Positions 34,358-43,530 are shown, counted from the first letter of the stretch. The stretch: DNA of 44,839 nucleotides from CAVLCC01 sp963661535 (GCA_963661535.1 CAVLCC010000014.1:1-44839); one strand, 5' to 3'. The notes: generated by a model not told the origin, from the letters alone. Numbers and translations: made by a program.

Positions 34358-34440
34358 TTTGGCGTTGGTAGGTTTTTGGGTTGCACACGGGTTGCATGTT
34401 GTGCGTGTTTGTGCATGTGCTTGCGCTTGTGCATGCGGTC
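34358..34440 (+). other. TGC-rich low-complexity tract between argR and argG
   Basis: The + strand carries repeated TTGCAC, TGTGCATG, TGCTTGCG and TGTGCATGC words over about 70 bp, with strong purine/pyrimidine alternation. No gene is seen. The G/T-rich character resembles the downstream flanks of dehydratase (27846) and argH (37208). Confidence 0.35.
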
Positions 34441-34459
34441 ATAAAATATTTATATCCAT

Positions 34460-34476
34460 ATGCAATTTAGATGCAA
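34460..34476 (+). promoter_or_regulatory. Possible second ARG-box-like site before argG
   Basis: ATGCAATTTAGATGCAA has two TGCA half-sites separated by 7 bp, one more than in the better site at 34501. It lies just before the presumed -35 region of argG. Confidence 0.35.
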
Positions 34477-34496
34477 ATATATGAAAAATTATTCTA

Positions 34497-34516
34497 TATA
34501 ATGCATAAAGATGCAT
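34497..34516 (+). promoter_or_regulatory. -10 element and ARG box of argG
   Basis: TATAAT (34497-34502) overlaps ATGCATAAAGATGCAT (34501-34516). The latter has the same TGCATAA-x-GATGCA core as the mycobacterial ARG box TTGCATAACGATGCAA (sequence from memory), with one difference. The overlap means ArgR would block transcription of argGH. The -35 is weak. Confidence 0.7.
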
Positions 34517-34577
34517 ATTAAATATAGGTTGTATGTTTTTACAGTTGTTACTCAATAAAGATAAGGAGAGCATTATT

Positions 34578-35780
34578 ATGAGTAAAGAAAAAGTAGTTTT
34601 AGCATATTCTGGAGGACTTGATACATCTGTTTGCATAAGATGGCTCATGGACGAAATGAATCTTGACGTTATTTGTGTTGCAGGAGATGTAGGACAAGAG
34701 CGTGCAGATCTAGAAACTACTCGTGATAAGGCTCTCAAAATTGGAGCTATCGAGTCTATCGTGGCTGACATGCGTGATGAGTTTTGCGATGACTATCTAG
34801 ACAAAGCAATTTATGCAAATGCAATGTATGAGAATAAGTATCCGCTTTTGTCTGCTTTGTCTCGTCCAGTGATTGTTAAGCACCTAGTGGATGCAGCCCA
34901 TGAGCATGGTGCAAAGTATATAGCACATGGTTGCACCGGCAAAGGAAACGATCAAGTTCGTTTTGAATGTGGAATTAGAGCTCTAGATCCTTCGCTAGAA
35001 ATTATTGCTCCTGTGCGTGTGTGGGATCTTCATACTAGAAACGAAGAAATGGATTGGGCAGAAGAACACGGAGTTCCAGTTCCTACAACAAAAGCTTCCC
35101 CATATTCAATTGATGACAACCTATGGGGTCGTGCTATTGAGTGCGGATTTTTGGAAGACCCATACAATGAGCCAATTGAAGACATTTATACAATGACTGT
35201 ATCTCCTGAGGCTGCTCCAGATAAGGCTGAATATGTTGAGATTGAGTTTGAGCATGGAAAACCTGTGGCTGTTGACGGCGAGAAGCTGAGCTTACACCAG
35301 TTAATTTTGAAGATGAATGAGATTTCTGGTCGCAATGGATATGGTCGAATTGATATGATTGAAAATCGTTTGGTGGGAGTTAAGTCGCGCGAGTGCTATG
35401 AGCAGCCTGGAGCTATGGCAATAATTGAGGCTCATAAGGCTCTGGAAGATATGTGTCTAGAGCGCGAGACATTGCACTACAAGCTAAAACTTGAGCATGA
35501 CTGGGCAACTATTGTTTATAACGGACTTTGGTATTCTCCTCTAAAAAATGCTATGGATGCATTTATTGCATACACCCAGCAGCCAATAAATGGCACTGTT
35601 CGCCTGCGCTTTTATAAAGGTAGCTGCACAGTTGTTGGACGCAAGAGCGATGACTCTCTATACGATTACAGCCTTGCAACTTATGATGCAGCTGATAGCT
35701 TTAACCATTCTGCTTCGGCTGGCTTTATTGAGCTATTTGGATTGCCAACAAAGGTTTGGGCACAGAAAAGGAGAGGCTAA
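34578..35780 (+). CDS. argG: Argininosuccinate synthase
   Basis: The product is 400 residues. VLAYSGGLDTSVCIRWL is the PP-loop, and AHGCTGKGNDQVRFE and MIENRLVGVKSRECYE are family signatures. It condenses citrulline with aspartate. ATG at 34578 with AAGGAG 9 nt upstream is preferred over the in-frame TTG-type start at 34533. It forms a pair with argH under the ARG-box promoter. Confidence 0.96.
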   Translation: MSKEKVVLAYSGGLDTSVCIRWLMDEMNLDVICVAGDVGQERADLETTRDKALKIGAIESIVADMRDEFCDDYLDKAIYANAMYENKYPLLSALSRPVIVKHLVDAAHEHGAKYIAHGCTGKGNDQVRFECGIRALDPSLEIIAPVRVWDLHTRNEEMDWAEEHGVPVPTTKASPYSIDDNLWGRAIECGFLEDPYNEPIEDIYTMTVSPEAAPDKAEYVEIEFEHGKPVAVDGEKLSLHQLILKMNEISGRNGYGRIDMIENRLVGVKSRECYEQPGAMAIIEAHKALEDMCLERETLHYKLKLEHDWATIVYNGLWYSPLKNAMDAFIAYTQQPINGTVRLRFYKGSCTVVGRKSDDSLYDYSLATYDAADSFNHSASAGFIELFGLPTKVWAQKRRG

Positions 35781-35782
35781 AA

Positions 35783-37207
35783 GTGACCAAAGACGGTAAT
35801 CATGCCCTTTGGGGAGGTCGCTTTGAGGAGAGTCCCGAGGCTTTTACACAAAGCTTTGGGGCGTCTCTGTCTGTTGATAAGCAGATGTGGAAAAGCGATA
35901 TTACAGCATCTATTGCGCACGCAAAAATGCTAGGTCGTCAAGGCATAATTAGCGCAGAAGATGCTGATGTAATTGAGCGCGGCTTACTAGATGTTGCTAA
36001 CTCTATTGAACGTGGAGAGTTTGTATTTAGTGACGACGATGAAGACATCCACATGGCTGTAGAGGCCGAGCTCACAAGGCGAATTGGAGATGCGGGGGGT
36101 CGTTTGCATACGGCCCGAAGTAGAAACGACCAAGTTGCCACAGATACTCGTCTCCATGTTAAAGTCGAACTTTCAAAGGTTGCTTTGGGAGTTGTGAACT
36201 TACAGCAAGCTTTGTATGACGTTGCCCTGCGCGAGATTGATACAATCTTGCCAGGATACACACATATGCAGCGTGCTCAGCCTGTGTTATTGTCACATCA
36301 CTTGATGGCATATTTTTGGATGTTGGCTCGTGATTTTGATCGCTTGCGACAGGCTTTTTCTTCAGCTGATGTTTTGCCACTAGGCAGTGCTGCTTTAGCT
36401 GGCACAACGTATAATCTCGACAGGGATTATGTGGCCGTGCAGCTTGGGTTTTCGTCTGTTTCTCAAAATTCGCTAGATGCGGTATCTGATAGAGACTTTT
36501 TGCTCGACACAAACTATGCTTGCTCTGTTGGAATGATTCACTTGTCGCGCCTTTGCGAAGAGCTTATTTATTGGTCGACTGGTGAGTTCGGATTTATTAC
36601 GATGTCTGATTCGTATTCTACCGGCTCATCAATTATGCCTCAAAAGAAAAATCCAGATTTTGCTGAGCTAATTAGAGGTAAAAGTGGCAGGGTAGTGGGA
36701 GATTTGGTTTCTTTATTGGTGACCATGAAGTCGCTTCCCTTGGCTTATAACAAAGACATGCAAGAAGACAAAGAGGGTGCCTTTGACGCTCTAAAAACTT
36801 ACGAGGATTCTTTGCATTGCATGGCAGGAATGATATCTACTCTAAAGGTTAATTCTTCTCGTATGATGGAAGCTGCTCATGGTGGATTTATGGCTGCCAC
36901 AGATTTGGCAGACTACCTTGTAACTAAGGGATTGCCTTTTAGACAGGCTCACGAAATTGTTGGCAAACTAGTTTTAGAGTGTGAAAAGCAGGGTTGCACG
37001 TTGCAGTCGTTGAATGTTGACGACCTCAAAAAACATTCTGAGTTGTTTGATGAGGGTGCAATTGAGGCAATGGATATTCGCAATGTTGTTGCAAAGCGCA
37101 TAACTGTTGGAGGAACAGGCAATAGTGCTGTTCAGGAGCAGTTGAAGAAAGCTAATGAAGTTTTGAATGCTGAGCGCAAAGATGCTTTGCTTGGCGCAGA
37201 TGACTAG
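35783..37207 (+). CDS. argH: Argininosuccinate lyase
   Basis: The product is 474 residues, with ALWGGRFEESPEAF at the N-terminus and the lyase signature GSSIMPQKKNPDFAEL. HTARSRNDQVATDTRLH and GYTHMQRAQPVLLSHH are also conserved. The start GTG at 35783, with GGAG 9 nt upstream, lies 2 nt after the argG stop, so translation is coupled. A TTG at 35756, inside argG, is less likely. It completes arginine synthesis. Confidence 0.95.
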   Translation: MTKDGNHALWGGRFEESPEAFTQSFGASLSVDKQMWKSDITASIAHAKMLGRQGIISAEDADVIERGLLDVANSIERGEFVFSDDDEDIHMAVEAELTRRIGDAGGRLHTARSRNDQVATDTRLHVKVELSKVALGVVNLQQALYDVALREIDTILPGYTHMQRAQPVLLSHHLMAYFWMLARDFDRLRQAFSSADVLPLGSAALAGTTYNLDRDYVAVQLGFSSVSQNSLDAVSDRDFLLDTNYACSVGMIHLSRLCEELIYWSTGEFGFITMSDSYSTGSSIMPQKKNPDFAELIRGKSGRVVGDLVSLLVTMKSLPLAYNKDMQEDKEGAFDALKTYEDSLHCMAGMISTLKVNSSRMMEAAHGGFMAATDLADYLVTKGLPFRQAHEIVGKLVLECEKQGCTLQSLNVDDLKKHSELFDEGAIEAMDIRNVVAKRITVGGTGNSAVQEQLKKANEVLNAERKDALLGADD

Positions 37208-37451
37208 GTATGTTTGTGTTTAGTCTTTGTGCTTGCGGATTGTTTAGTTTTTTGATTGATTAGTTTTTGTTGATGATGCTGCTACAGGTGTTGTTGATAT
37301 GCAGATTGGGTGGGTGCTTAGATGCCTATAATCTTTGTCTTGCGAACGTTTGCGGCATTAAACAAATATTTTGTTGACGAATAAAAGCTATGTTGATAAA
37401 GTACTAAAGGTTGCACGACAGATTTTGTTTATTTTGTTGCAACTAATATAT

Positions 37452-37527
37452 GGATCGTTAGCTCAGTTGGTAGAGCAGGGGACTTTTAATCCCAAGGTCG
37501 AGGGTTCGAGACCCTCACGATCCACCA
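37452..37527 (+). tRNA. tRNA-Lys (anticodon TTT)
   Basis: A 76-nt tRNA with acceptor GGATCGT paired to ACGATCC, D-arm GCTCAGTTGGTAGAGC, anticodon loop CTTTTAA giving TTT, T-arm GAGGGTTCGAGACCCTC and an encoded CCA. It stands alone 244 bp after argH, the last gene before the AT-rich CRISPR region. Confidence 0.96.
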
Positions 37528-37539
37528 TAATAAAACAGC

Positions 37540-37580
37540 CGGTAAGCCGTTATTTTTATAGCGGCTTGCTTAATTTTTTT
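37540..37580 (+). terminator. Terminator after tRNA-Lys
   Basis: AAGCCGTTA (37544-37552) pairs with TAGCGGCTT (37559-37567) with one G-U pair. TTTTTTT follows at 37574-37580. It is 12 nt after the tRNA. Confidence 0.7.
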
Positions 37581-37814
37581 AGAGAAACCCTAAAAACCCT
37601 AAGCATTCTTGATCTTGCAAACTATAATAAACTTATTGTACTCATAGTTATTTTTCTCTTATAAAAAAATATTTACCTAAATAAATTTTATTTAAATCTA
37701 AAACAAACAAATTAAATTTTGTGTGTTTTTAAACAAAAATTTAAGATTTTATAAAAAAGTGCCTTAAGTGTCCAAGTATATGGACATGTAAACTAATTAT
37801 TTTAATGTATAATT
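37581..37814. other. Very AT-rich gap before the cas genes
   Basis: This is part of the 382-bp stretch between tRNA-Lys and cas12a. It is much richer in A/T than the arg region and holds A- and T-tracts (AAAAAAT, ATTTAAA). I see no gene, no integrase remnant and no copy of the tRNA 3' end. Confidence 0.5.
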
Positions 37815-37843
37815 TTGTCATAGCCTTTTTACAAAAATATAGT
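37815..37843 (+). promoter_or_regulatory. Promoter of cas12a
   Basis: TTGTCA (37815-37820) and TATAGT (37838-37843) are 17 bp apart, about 65 nt before the cas12a start. A further TATAAT at 37808-37813 has no good -35. Confidence 0.6.
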
Positions 37844-37909
37844 ACGTATAAATAATCAAAATAAATAAATAAGACATTGTTAGATAGAGTAAAAAGAAAG
37901 TGAGAAAAA

Positions 37910-40900
37910 ATGACTCAAGATCAATCAGTTTACGAAGATTTTATTGGACGATATCAAGTTTCAAAAACCTTACGCTTTAGATTGAAGCCGGTTGGGAAGA
38001 CGCAAGAGTGGATTGATAAACGTGGAATTATTGAACGAGATAATAAAAGAGCAATAGACTCTAAACAAGTTAAAAAATTTATCGATGTAATATATCGCGA
38101 GTTTATTGAAGATGTCTTATTTAATGCAAATGTTGATGGCTGGAACAAGTTGAAAGATGCAATTTTAAATAACAAAAGTTTATCTAAATTATTTGAAGAT
38201 CAACGAAAAAAGATAGTTGAATGTTTCAAAGATGATGAAAGATACGACTTATTGGTTAACAAAAAATCTAAATGTATAAAAGACGGTTTACCTGAATGGA
38301 TGAAAGAAAATAATTATAGTGATCAAGATATTAATCTGGTGAAAAGCTTCAGTACATTTACTTTGTACTTTGATAAATTTATGGAAACAAGAAAAAATAT
38401 GTTTTCAAATGAAGCACAGACTACCGCAATTGCCAATAGAGCGGTTAATGAAAATTTTGTTAGATTTGTTGATAATATATCAATGCTTCAAAGTTTAGAA
38501 AAAAGTGGCTATCAAATAGAATCCGATTTTTTCAAATTCCCTAACTCTCTTGATTACAACAATTATTTATCTCAAAAAGGCATTGATTCTTATAATAATC
38601 ATATTGGCGATATAAATTCTGAGTTAAATAATGCATATCAAAATAAACTTNNNNNNNNNNACACAGAACCGCTATTTAATATTGAGAAACTTGAAAACGA
38701 CGGAGAGCTTACTGAAGAAATTTTAAAATTATTTAATAGCTGGTTTTCTAATAAAAACATATCTGAAAATAATAATAATCCAATGGAATGTACTATTGAT
38801 TTTCTAGAAAATATTTCTAATTTTGAACTAGATGAAATTAAGGTTAATCCTAAAAATATAAGTGTTCTTGCTAAATGTTTGCCAGATGGAATTGGACGCA
38901 CTCAAATTATGGAGACAGTTGATTTGAGTGAAAACAGCGAAGAAGACCTTCTTGACTTATCAAATATTATTAAAGAGCTTGGTTGTGCATTTGATGATAT
39001 AGAGATAAGTCTAGATTTAGTTTTTAATACCGCAATAAATTTACTCAAAGAATATAATGAGAATATTTCTGTACAGTATACAAAACTAAGAGATGTTTTG
39101 GACGGTTATAGAGGATCAAAAAACAAGGATATTATATCTAAGGAAGATTTAATTGCTGATATTAAATCCTTGTTAGATGAAGTGAAGTATAAAGCAGAAC
39201 CCTTTAGGGATTTGTTTGGACTGCGAAATGAAACATCTCCTAGTTCTTTTCAACAAGGATATAACGATTGTAATTTTTCCTATTTAGAATTTGATAAGTT
39301 ATACAATTTAGTGCGCAACTATCTAACTCAAAAGCCTTATAGCACCGAGAAATTTAAATTGACTTTTAATAACTCTCGTCTTTTAACAGGTTGGAGTATA
39401 AGTTCAGAAAATAATTACAGGGGAATTCTTTTGCTTAAGGATTCTAAATTTTATTTAGGAATTTTAAATAAACGTTTAGATTTCAACGATAATTCCACAG
39501 AAGACACTCCTGACATTCAATGCTACCAAAAACTTATTTTTAAAACTTGTGGAGACGCAAAATTACAAACAAATAGAATTCTATCTTCAAAAAAATGGAA
39601 AAAGGGAAAAACTGAAGATGAAATTTCATATAGTTCATATATTACAAAAATTAAAAAGAATTTTGATGAATCAACAGATAAAGAGAGAATTGATTTAATT
39701 AGTTTCTATCAAGAACTTTGTAAGAAATATGAGTGGAACGAATGGGCTAATTTTGATTTTAAAAATCCAGCTGAATATACTTCGAAGGAAGAATTTTATC
39801 ACGATGTAGAGAATCAAGCGTATTTAATGAATTACTGTGATATAAGTTCTACGTATATTGATAAAGCTGTAGAAAATGGAAGCCTATATTTATTTGAGAT
39901 ATATAACAAAGATTTTTCAGAACATTCTACAGGTAAGAAAAATTTGCATACTTATTATTTTGAACAGCTATTTTCTATAAAAAACAAAGAAAATGGATAT
40001 GTATTTGAACTAAATGGTAAAGCCGAATTATTTTATCGAAAAAAATCACTTGAGAGAAAAATCACGCACAAAGATGGTAAAAAAATAATCAATAAAACTT
40101 ACCTTAAAAATGGAAATAGAACAAGTATTCCAGACGACATATATTGTGAACTTGTAGAAGTTTTAAGAACAAAAGGCGAAGAACAAGCAAAAAGACTTGC
40201 AAAAGAAAAATTAAATCTGGTTGAAGAAAACATAGAAATTAGATGTGCACCACATGACATCATAAAAGATAAGCGCTATACACAAGATCAGTTTAATTTC
40301 CATGTTCCTATAACAATTAACAGAACTGCTCCAGATGCTAAAAATAAAAATATGTCAAAAATAATTAAAGAAACAATTAATAATGATATTCTCAAGTTGA
40401 TTAAAGAAAATAAAATCAAACATATTATTGGCATAGATCGTGGCGAGCGCAATTTAATCTATGCTACTGTTATAGATAAGAATGGAAAGATTATTGAGCA
40501 AAGAAACTTTAATGTTGTTAATGGTTCTGACTATCACGGAAAACTCGACAATAAAGAAAGGATTAGAAAAGAAGAAAGAAAAAACTGGAAATCAATTACT
40601 CAAATCAAAGATCTTAAATCTGGCTATTTATCTCAAGTTATACGTGAAATATCAGATTTAGTGATTAAATATGATGCAATCTTAGTGATGGAAGATTTAA
40701 ATTTTGGATTTAAATCGAGCGCAAGAGCAAAATTTGAGAAGAATGTATATCAGCAATTCGAAAAGGCATTAATTGATAAGCTATCTTACTTGTCCTCAAA
40801 ACCTGATAATGATAATCAAATTTGGCAGCCTGGAGGAATAGCACAAGGGTATCAATTGGTTCCATGCATCGATAGTTTTAAAGATTTGACAGGACAACAA

Positions 40901-41608
40901 GGTTGTATATTTTATGTCAATCCTTGGAATACGTCGCATATAGATCCAACTACAGGTTTTATGAACCTCTTTAGGTTTCCAGAGAATACTGTCAAATTTT
41001 GGAAAGAATTCTTTGGACATATGGATAGCATTAGATATGATAAAACAAACGGATATTTTGTATTTTCTTTCAGATATTCTAAATTTAAGAATCTTTCTTG
41101 CAAGGACTTGGTTGATGAGTGGAAAGTTTGTTCTTACGGCGACCGTCTACATAATAAAAAATGTGGTAGTAACTGGATTACCGAATCTATAAATTTAACT
41201 AAAGAAATAAAAGATATTTTTAAAGAAGAACCTAGTATAGACTATGAAGATGGTCATGATTTAAAGGAAGAAATTCTAGAGAAAAAAATAAATATTAAGA
41301 AATTAGGATGGTTGTTTAGACAGATTTTAAATCTTCGCAATTCACGCATAAATTCAGACGAAGATTATATCTTATCTCCTGTAAAAAATTCTAATGGCAA
41401 ATTCTTTGATTCGAGAAATGCGCAATCGTCTGAGCCGTACGACGCAGATGCTAATGGATCATATCATATTGCATTAAAAGGATTGCAGATAACTGAAAAT
41501 AATATAACTTGCAGTGAAAATAGTATGTATAAACTTGATTTTTCTAACAAATCTAGCAAGCCGAATGAACAATGGGCAAAATGGATTCAAGAATTTCATC
41601 AAAGATAA
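37910..41608 (+). CDS. cas12a: Type V-A CRISPR effector nuclease Cas12a (Cpf1)
   Basis: The product is 1232 residues as read, across a 10-N gap. The N-terminus YEDFIGRYQVSKTLRFRLKP is the WED-I start. RuvC residues are D843 (IGIDRGERNLIY), E928 (VMEDLNFGF) and D1180 (DADANGSYHIALKG). The Nuc arginine is R1143 (LNLRNSR), and crRNA processing includes H720 (RKITHKDGKK). The VRNYLTQKPYSTEKFKL region is also conserved. These predict an active single-protein DNA nuclease that trims its own crRNAs. The usual PAM-contacting Lys after GW is Ser (S499), though the other PAM-site lysine equivalent (K545) remains. cas4-cas1-cas2 follow. Codon use is strongly A/T-ending. Confidence 0.97.
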   Translation: MTQDQSVYEDFIGRYQVSKTLRFRLKPVGKTQEWIDKRGIIERDNKRAIDSKQVKKFIDVIYREFIEDVLFNANVDGWNKLKDAILNNKSLSKLFEDQRKKIVECFKDDERYDLLVNKKSKCIKDGLPEWMKENNYSDQDINLVKSFSTFTLYFDKFMETRKNMFSNEAQTTAIANRAVNENFVRFVDNISMLQSLEKSGYQIESDFFKFPNSLDYNNYLSQKGIDSYNNHIGDINSELNNAYQNKLXXXXTEPLFNIEKLENDGELTEEILKLFNSWFSNKNISENNNNPMECTIDFLENISNFELDEIKVNPKNISVLAKCLPDGIGRTQIMETVDLSENSEEDLLDLSNIIKELGCAFDDIEISLDLVFNTAINLLKEYNENISVQYTKLRDVLDGYRGSKNKDIISKEDLIADIKSLLDEVKYKAEPFRDLFGLRNETSPSSFQQGYNDCNFSYLEFDKLYNLVRNYLTQKPYSTEKFKLTFNNSRLLTGWSISSENNYRGILLLKDSKFYLGILNKRLDFNDNSTEDTPDIQCYQKLIFKTCGDAKLQTNRILSSKKWKKGKTEDEISYSSYITKIKKNFDESTDKERIDLISFYQELCKKYEWNEWANFDFKNPAEYTSKEEFYHDVENQAYLMNYCDISSTYIDKAVENGSLYLFEIYNKDFSEHSTGKKNLHTYYFEQLFSIKNKENGYVFELNGKAELFYRKKSLERKITHKDGKKIINKTYLKNGNRTSIPDDIYCELVEVLRTKGEEQAKRLAKEKLNLVEENIEIRCAPHDIIKDKRYTQDQFNFHVPITINRTAPDAKNKNMSKIIKETINNDILKLIKENKIKHIIGIDRGERNLIYATVIDKNGKIIEQRNFNVVNGSDYHGKLDNKERIRKEERKNWKSITQIKDLKSGYLSQVIREISDLVIKYDAILVMEDLNFGFKSSARAKFEKNVYQQFEKALIDKLSYLSSKPDNDNQIWQPGGIAQGYQLVPCIDSFKDLTGQQGCIFYVNPWNTSHIDPTTGFMNLFRFPENTVKFWKEFFGHMDSIRYDKTNGYFVFSFRYSKFKNLSCKDLVDEWKVCSYGDRLHNKKCGSNWITESINLTKEIKDIFKEEPSIDYEDGHDLKEEILEKKINIKKLGWLFRQILNLRNSRINSDEDYILSPVKNSNGKFFDSRNAQSSEPYDADANGSYHIALKGLQITENNITCSENSMYKLDFSNKSSKPNEQWAKWIQEFHQR
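38651..38660. other. Assembly gap of ten N inside cas12a
   Basis: Ten N interrupt the REC1-encoding part of cas12a (residues about 248-251). The reading frame continues on both sides if exactly ten bases are missing. Ten may be a placeholder, so the true missing length and residues are unknown. Confidence 0.99.
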
Positions 41609-41620
41609 TGGAGTAATAAA

Positions 41621-42187
41621 ATGGAGGAACTCATACCTTTTACGATGCTAAATGATTTCATTTTTTGTCCTGCATCTATTTATTTTCACAAAATGTATGA
41701 TGGAGTAGAAAATCTACTCTTTACGAGTGAAAAACAACTGACAGGCAAATCTTTGCATAAAAAGATTGATGAAAATACATGGACTCAATCAAATGTAATT
41801 TGCGGCCAAACATTTGAAAGCACAAAATATGGCATTTATGGAAAGATAGATAAATACTATAAGATTTCAAAAAAGCTTGTTGAAAGTAAAGCAAATATCT
41901 CTACTATCTACGATGGTTATATTTTTCAACTTTATGCACAATGTTTTAGCTGTAGAGAAGCTGGGTTTGAAGTTAATCAACTTGAGCTCTATAGCATAAA
42001 AGATAATAAAAAATATGCCATTGAACTTCCTGAAAATAATCCTAGCATGCTTGAAAAATTTGAGAACCTTATAAGAGAAATTCATGTATTTAATATTACT
42101 GGGTTTAAGCAAACAAATAAGATAAAATGCCAAAATTGTATTTACTCAAATGCATGTGCTTGGGGTGAAATAAATGATAGGTCTTAG
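41621..42187 (+). CDS. cas4: CRISPR-associated exonuclease Cas4
   Basis: The product is 188 residues. The first cluster cysteine is in NDFIFCPASIYFH (C16), the nuclease GKIDKYY...KLVESKA holds the conserved acidic residues and lysine, and three more cysteines close the protein (KCQNCIYSNAC). Cas4 trims prespacers and checks their PAM with Cas1-Cas2. It lies 12 bp after cas12a, with GGAG before ATG, and overlaps cas1 by 14 nt. This is the standard type V-A order. Confidence 0.95.
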   Translation: MEELIPFTMLNDFIFCPASIYFHKMYDGVENLLFTSEKQLTGKSLHKKIDENTWTQSNVICGQTFESTKYGIYGKIDKYYKISKKLVESKANISTIYDGYIFQLYAQCFSCREAGFEVNQLELYSIKDNKKYAIELPENNPSMLEKFENLIREIHVFNITGFKQTNKIKCQNCIYSNACAWGEINDRS

Positions 42188-43133
42188 CGAATATAATAAA
42201 AAGCAAATAGTTTTTGTATTTGCAAACGAGGGAGAAAAAATATCATTCAAAAATGATAACCTTGTTGTGAAAGCAAAAGACGGATCTATTAAGCATCAGT
42301 CTACATGCTGGAGAATATCTGTTTTATTTGTTATTGGCTCTTTAACTATTACTTCAGGTTTGGTAGAACGCTCACATAAATTTTGTTTTCCAATCTTTCT
42401 TATGAAGCAATCTTTGCGCACATATGATGTCATTGGTTTTAGGGCGCAGGGTAATACTCTTTTAAGAAGGTTGCAGTATTCTGTTGATGGTCTTGAGATT
42501 GCAAAACAACTGATTAGGAACAAAATTTTAAATCAACGTTCTACACTTATGAAACAAAGATATAGATGCGATGAGTGCAATTTAGCAATTTCTGATTTAA
42601 AAAACTATGCAGATAAAGTTTTATATGTTGGCAGTATTCAAGAACTGATGGGATATGAGGGAAGTGCATCAAAAATATATTTTAAAAATCAATTCAATAA
42701 TTGCGAATGGAACGGAAGAAAACCTCGAGCAAAATTGGATTTTTTAAATTCTACATTAGACTTGGGGTATACTCTTTTGTTTAATTTCATGGAAAGTTTG
42801 TTGCATTTATATGGTTTTGATTTATACGTAGGAAATCTTCATCAAGAGTTTTATATGAGGAAATCTTTGGTATGCGACATGGTCGAACCATTTAGACCAT
42901 TGATAGACCAGTGCATAAGAACAGCAATATCTAATTCTCAGTGCAAAGTAGATGACTTTAAGATTTATAACGGGCAATGGAAACTTGATTGGAAGATGAA
43001 TAAAGACTATATTTTATTTTTAATTAAGCCTCTTATACAGCATAAAGACGAAATGTTTGAATATGTTAGAGACTATTACCGTGCTTTTACTCAACAAAAA
43101 CAATTGAATCTTTACCCTTTTTATAAGATATAA
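42174..43133 (+). CDS. cas1: CRISPR integrase Cas1
   Basis: The product is 319 residues. The metal-site residues are E162 (GYEGSASKIYF), H223 (GNLHQEF) and D235/E238 (CDMVEPFRP), all present. It joins new spacers to the leader-proximal repeat. The start overlaps the end of cas4 by 14 nt, and cas2 begins 9 bp later, so the adaptation genes form one translation-coupled unit. Confidence 0.97.
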   Translation: MIGLSEYNKKQIVFVFANEGEKISFKNDNLVVKAKDGSIKHQSTCWRISVLFVIGSLTITSGLVERSHKFCFPIFLMKQSLRTYDVIGFRAQGNTLLRRLQYSVDGLEIAKQLIRNKILNQRSTLMKQRYRCDECNLAISDLKNYADKVLYVGSIQELMGYEGSASKIYFKNQFNNCEWNGRKPRAKLDFLNSTLDLGYTLLFNFMESLLHLYGFDLYVGNLHQEFYMRKSLVCDMVEPFRPLIDQCIRTAISNSQCKVDDFKIYNGQWKLDWKMNKDYILFLIKPLIQHKDEMFEYVRDYYRAFTQQKQLNLYPFYKI

Positions 43134-43142
43134 AGGTAGCAT

Positions 43143-43415
43143 ATGATTTTAATAAGTTATGACATATCCGATAATAAATTAAGAACAAAATTTATGCATT
43201 ACATTACTAAGTTTGGGCATCGTTTACAATATTCTGTTTATGAAATTGATAACGGAAAAAATGTTCTTAAAAATATACAAAAAGAAATAGAAACATCGTG
43301 GATTTCACGCTTTGGAGAAGAAGATAGTGTTATGATATTTGTTATGTCGGAAACATGCAAAATTATTCGTTGTGGATATGCAAAACATGATGAGCAGGAT
43401 ATTATTATTGTCTAA
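43143..43415 (+). CDS. cas2: CRISPR-associated protein Cas2
   Basis: The product is 90 residues with the ferredoxin-like fold start MILISYDISDNKLRTKF (D7), then GHRLQYSVYEI. It bridges two Cas1 dimers in the spacer-integration complex. AAGGTAG precedes ATG. It is the last protein-coding gene of the operon and is followed by the array leader. Confidence 0.96.
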   Translation: MILISYDISDNKLRTKFMHYITKFGHRLQYSVYEIDNGKNVLKNIQKEIETSWISRFGEEDSVMIFVMSETCKIIRCGYAKHDEQDIIIV

Positions 43416-43530
43416 TGTGCATACTTTCGTCATATATATGTGTCTGGACCTTGAAAATGCGATATTTCATCTATTGTCTACAATATATTGTGGTTTATTT
43501 TTTCATGATTCACAAAATATGGTACGAAGA
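43416..43530 (+). promoter_or_regulatory. CRISPR leader
   Basis: 115 bp of AT-rich DNA lie between cas2 and the first repeat. A perfect 12-bp palindrome, ACAATATATTGT (43480-43491), is present. Candidate promoter boxes (TTGTCT 43474-43479 and TATTTT 43496-43501) are weak. By position this is the array leader and the site of spacer acquisition. Confidence 0.65.

Noticed and set aside
37371..37664. Open reading frame of 97 codons across the tRNA-Lys gene
   Set aside because: It runs through the complete tRNA and its terminator and has no recognisable domain. It is a chance reading.
43416..43530. tracrRNA beside the array
   Set aside because: No anti-repeat is seen, and type V-A systems with a Cas12a handle need none.
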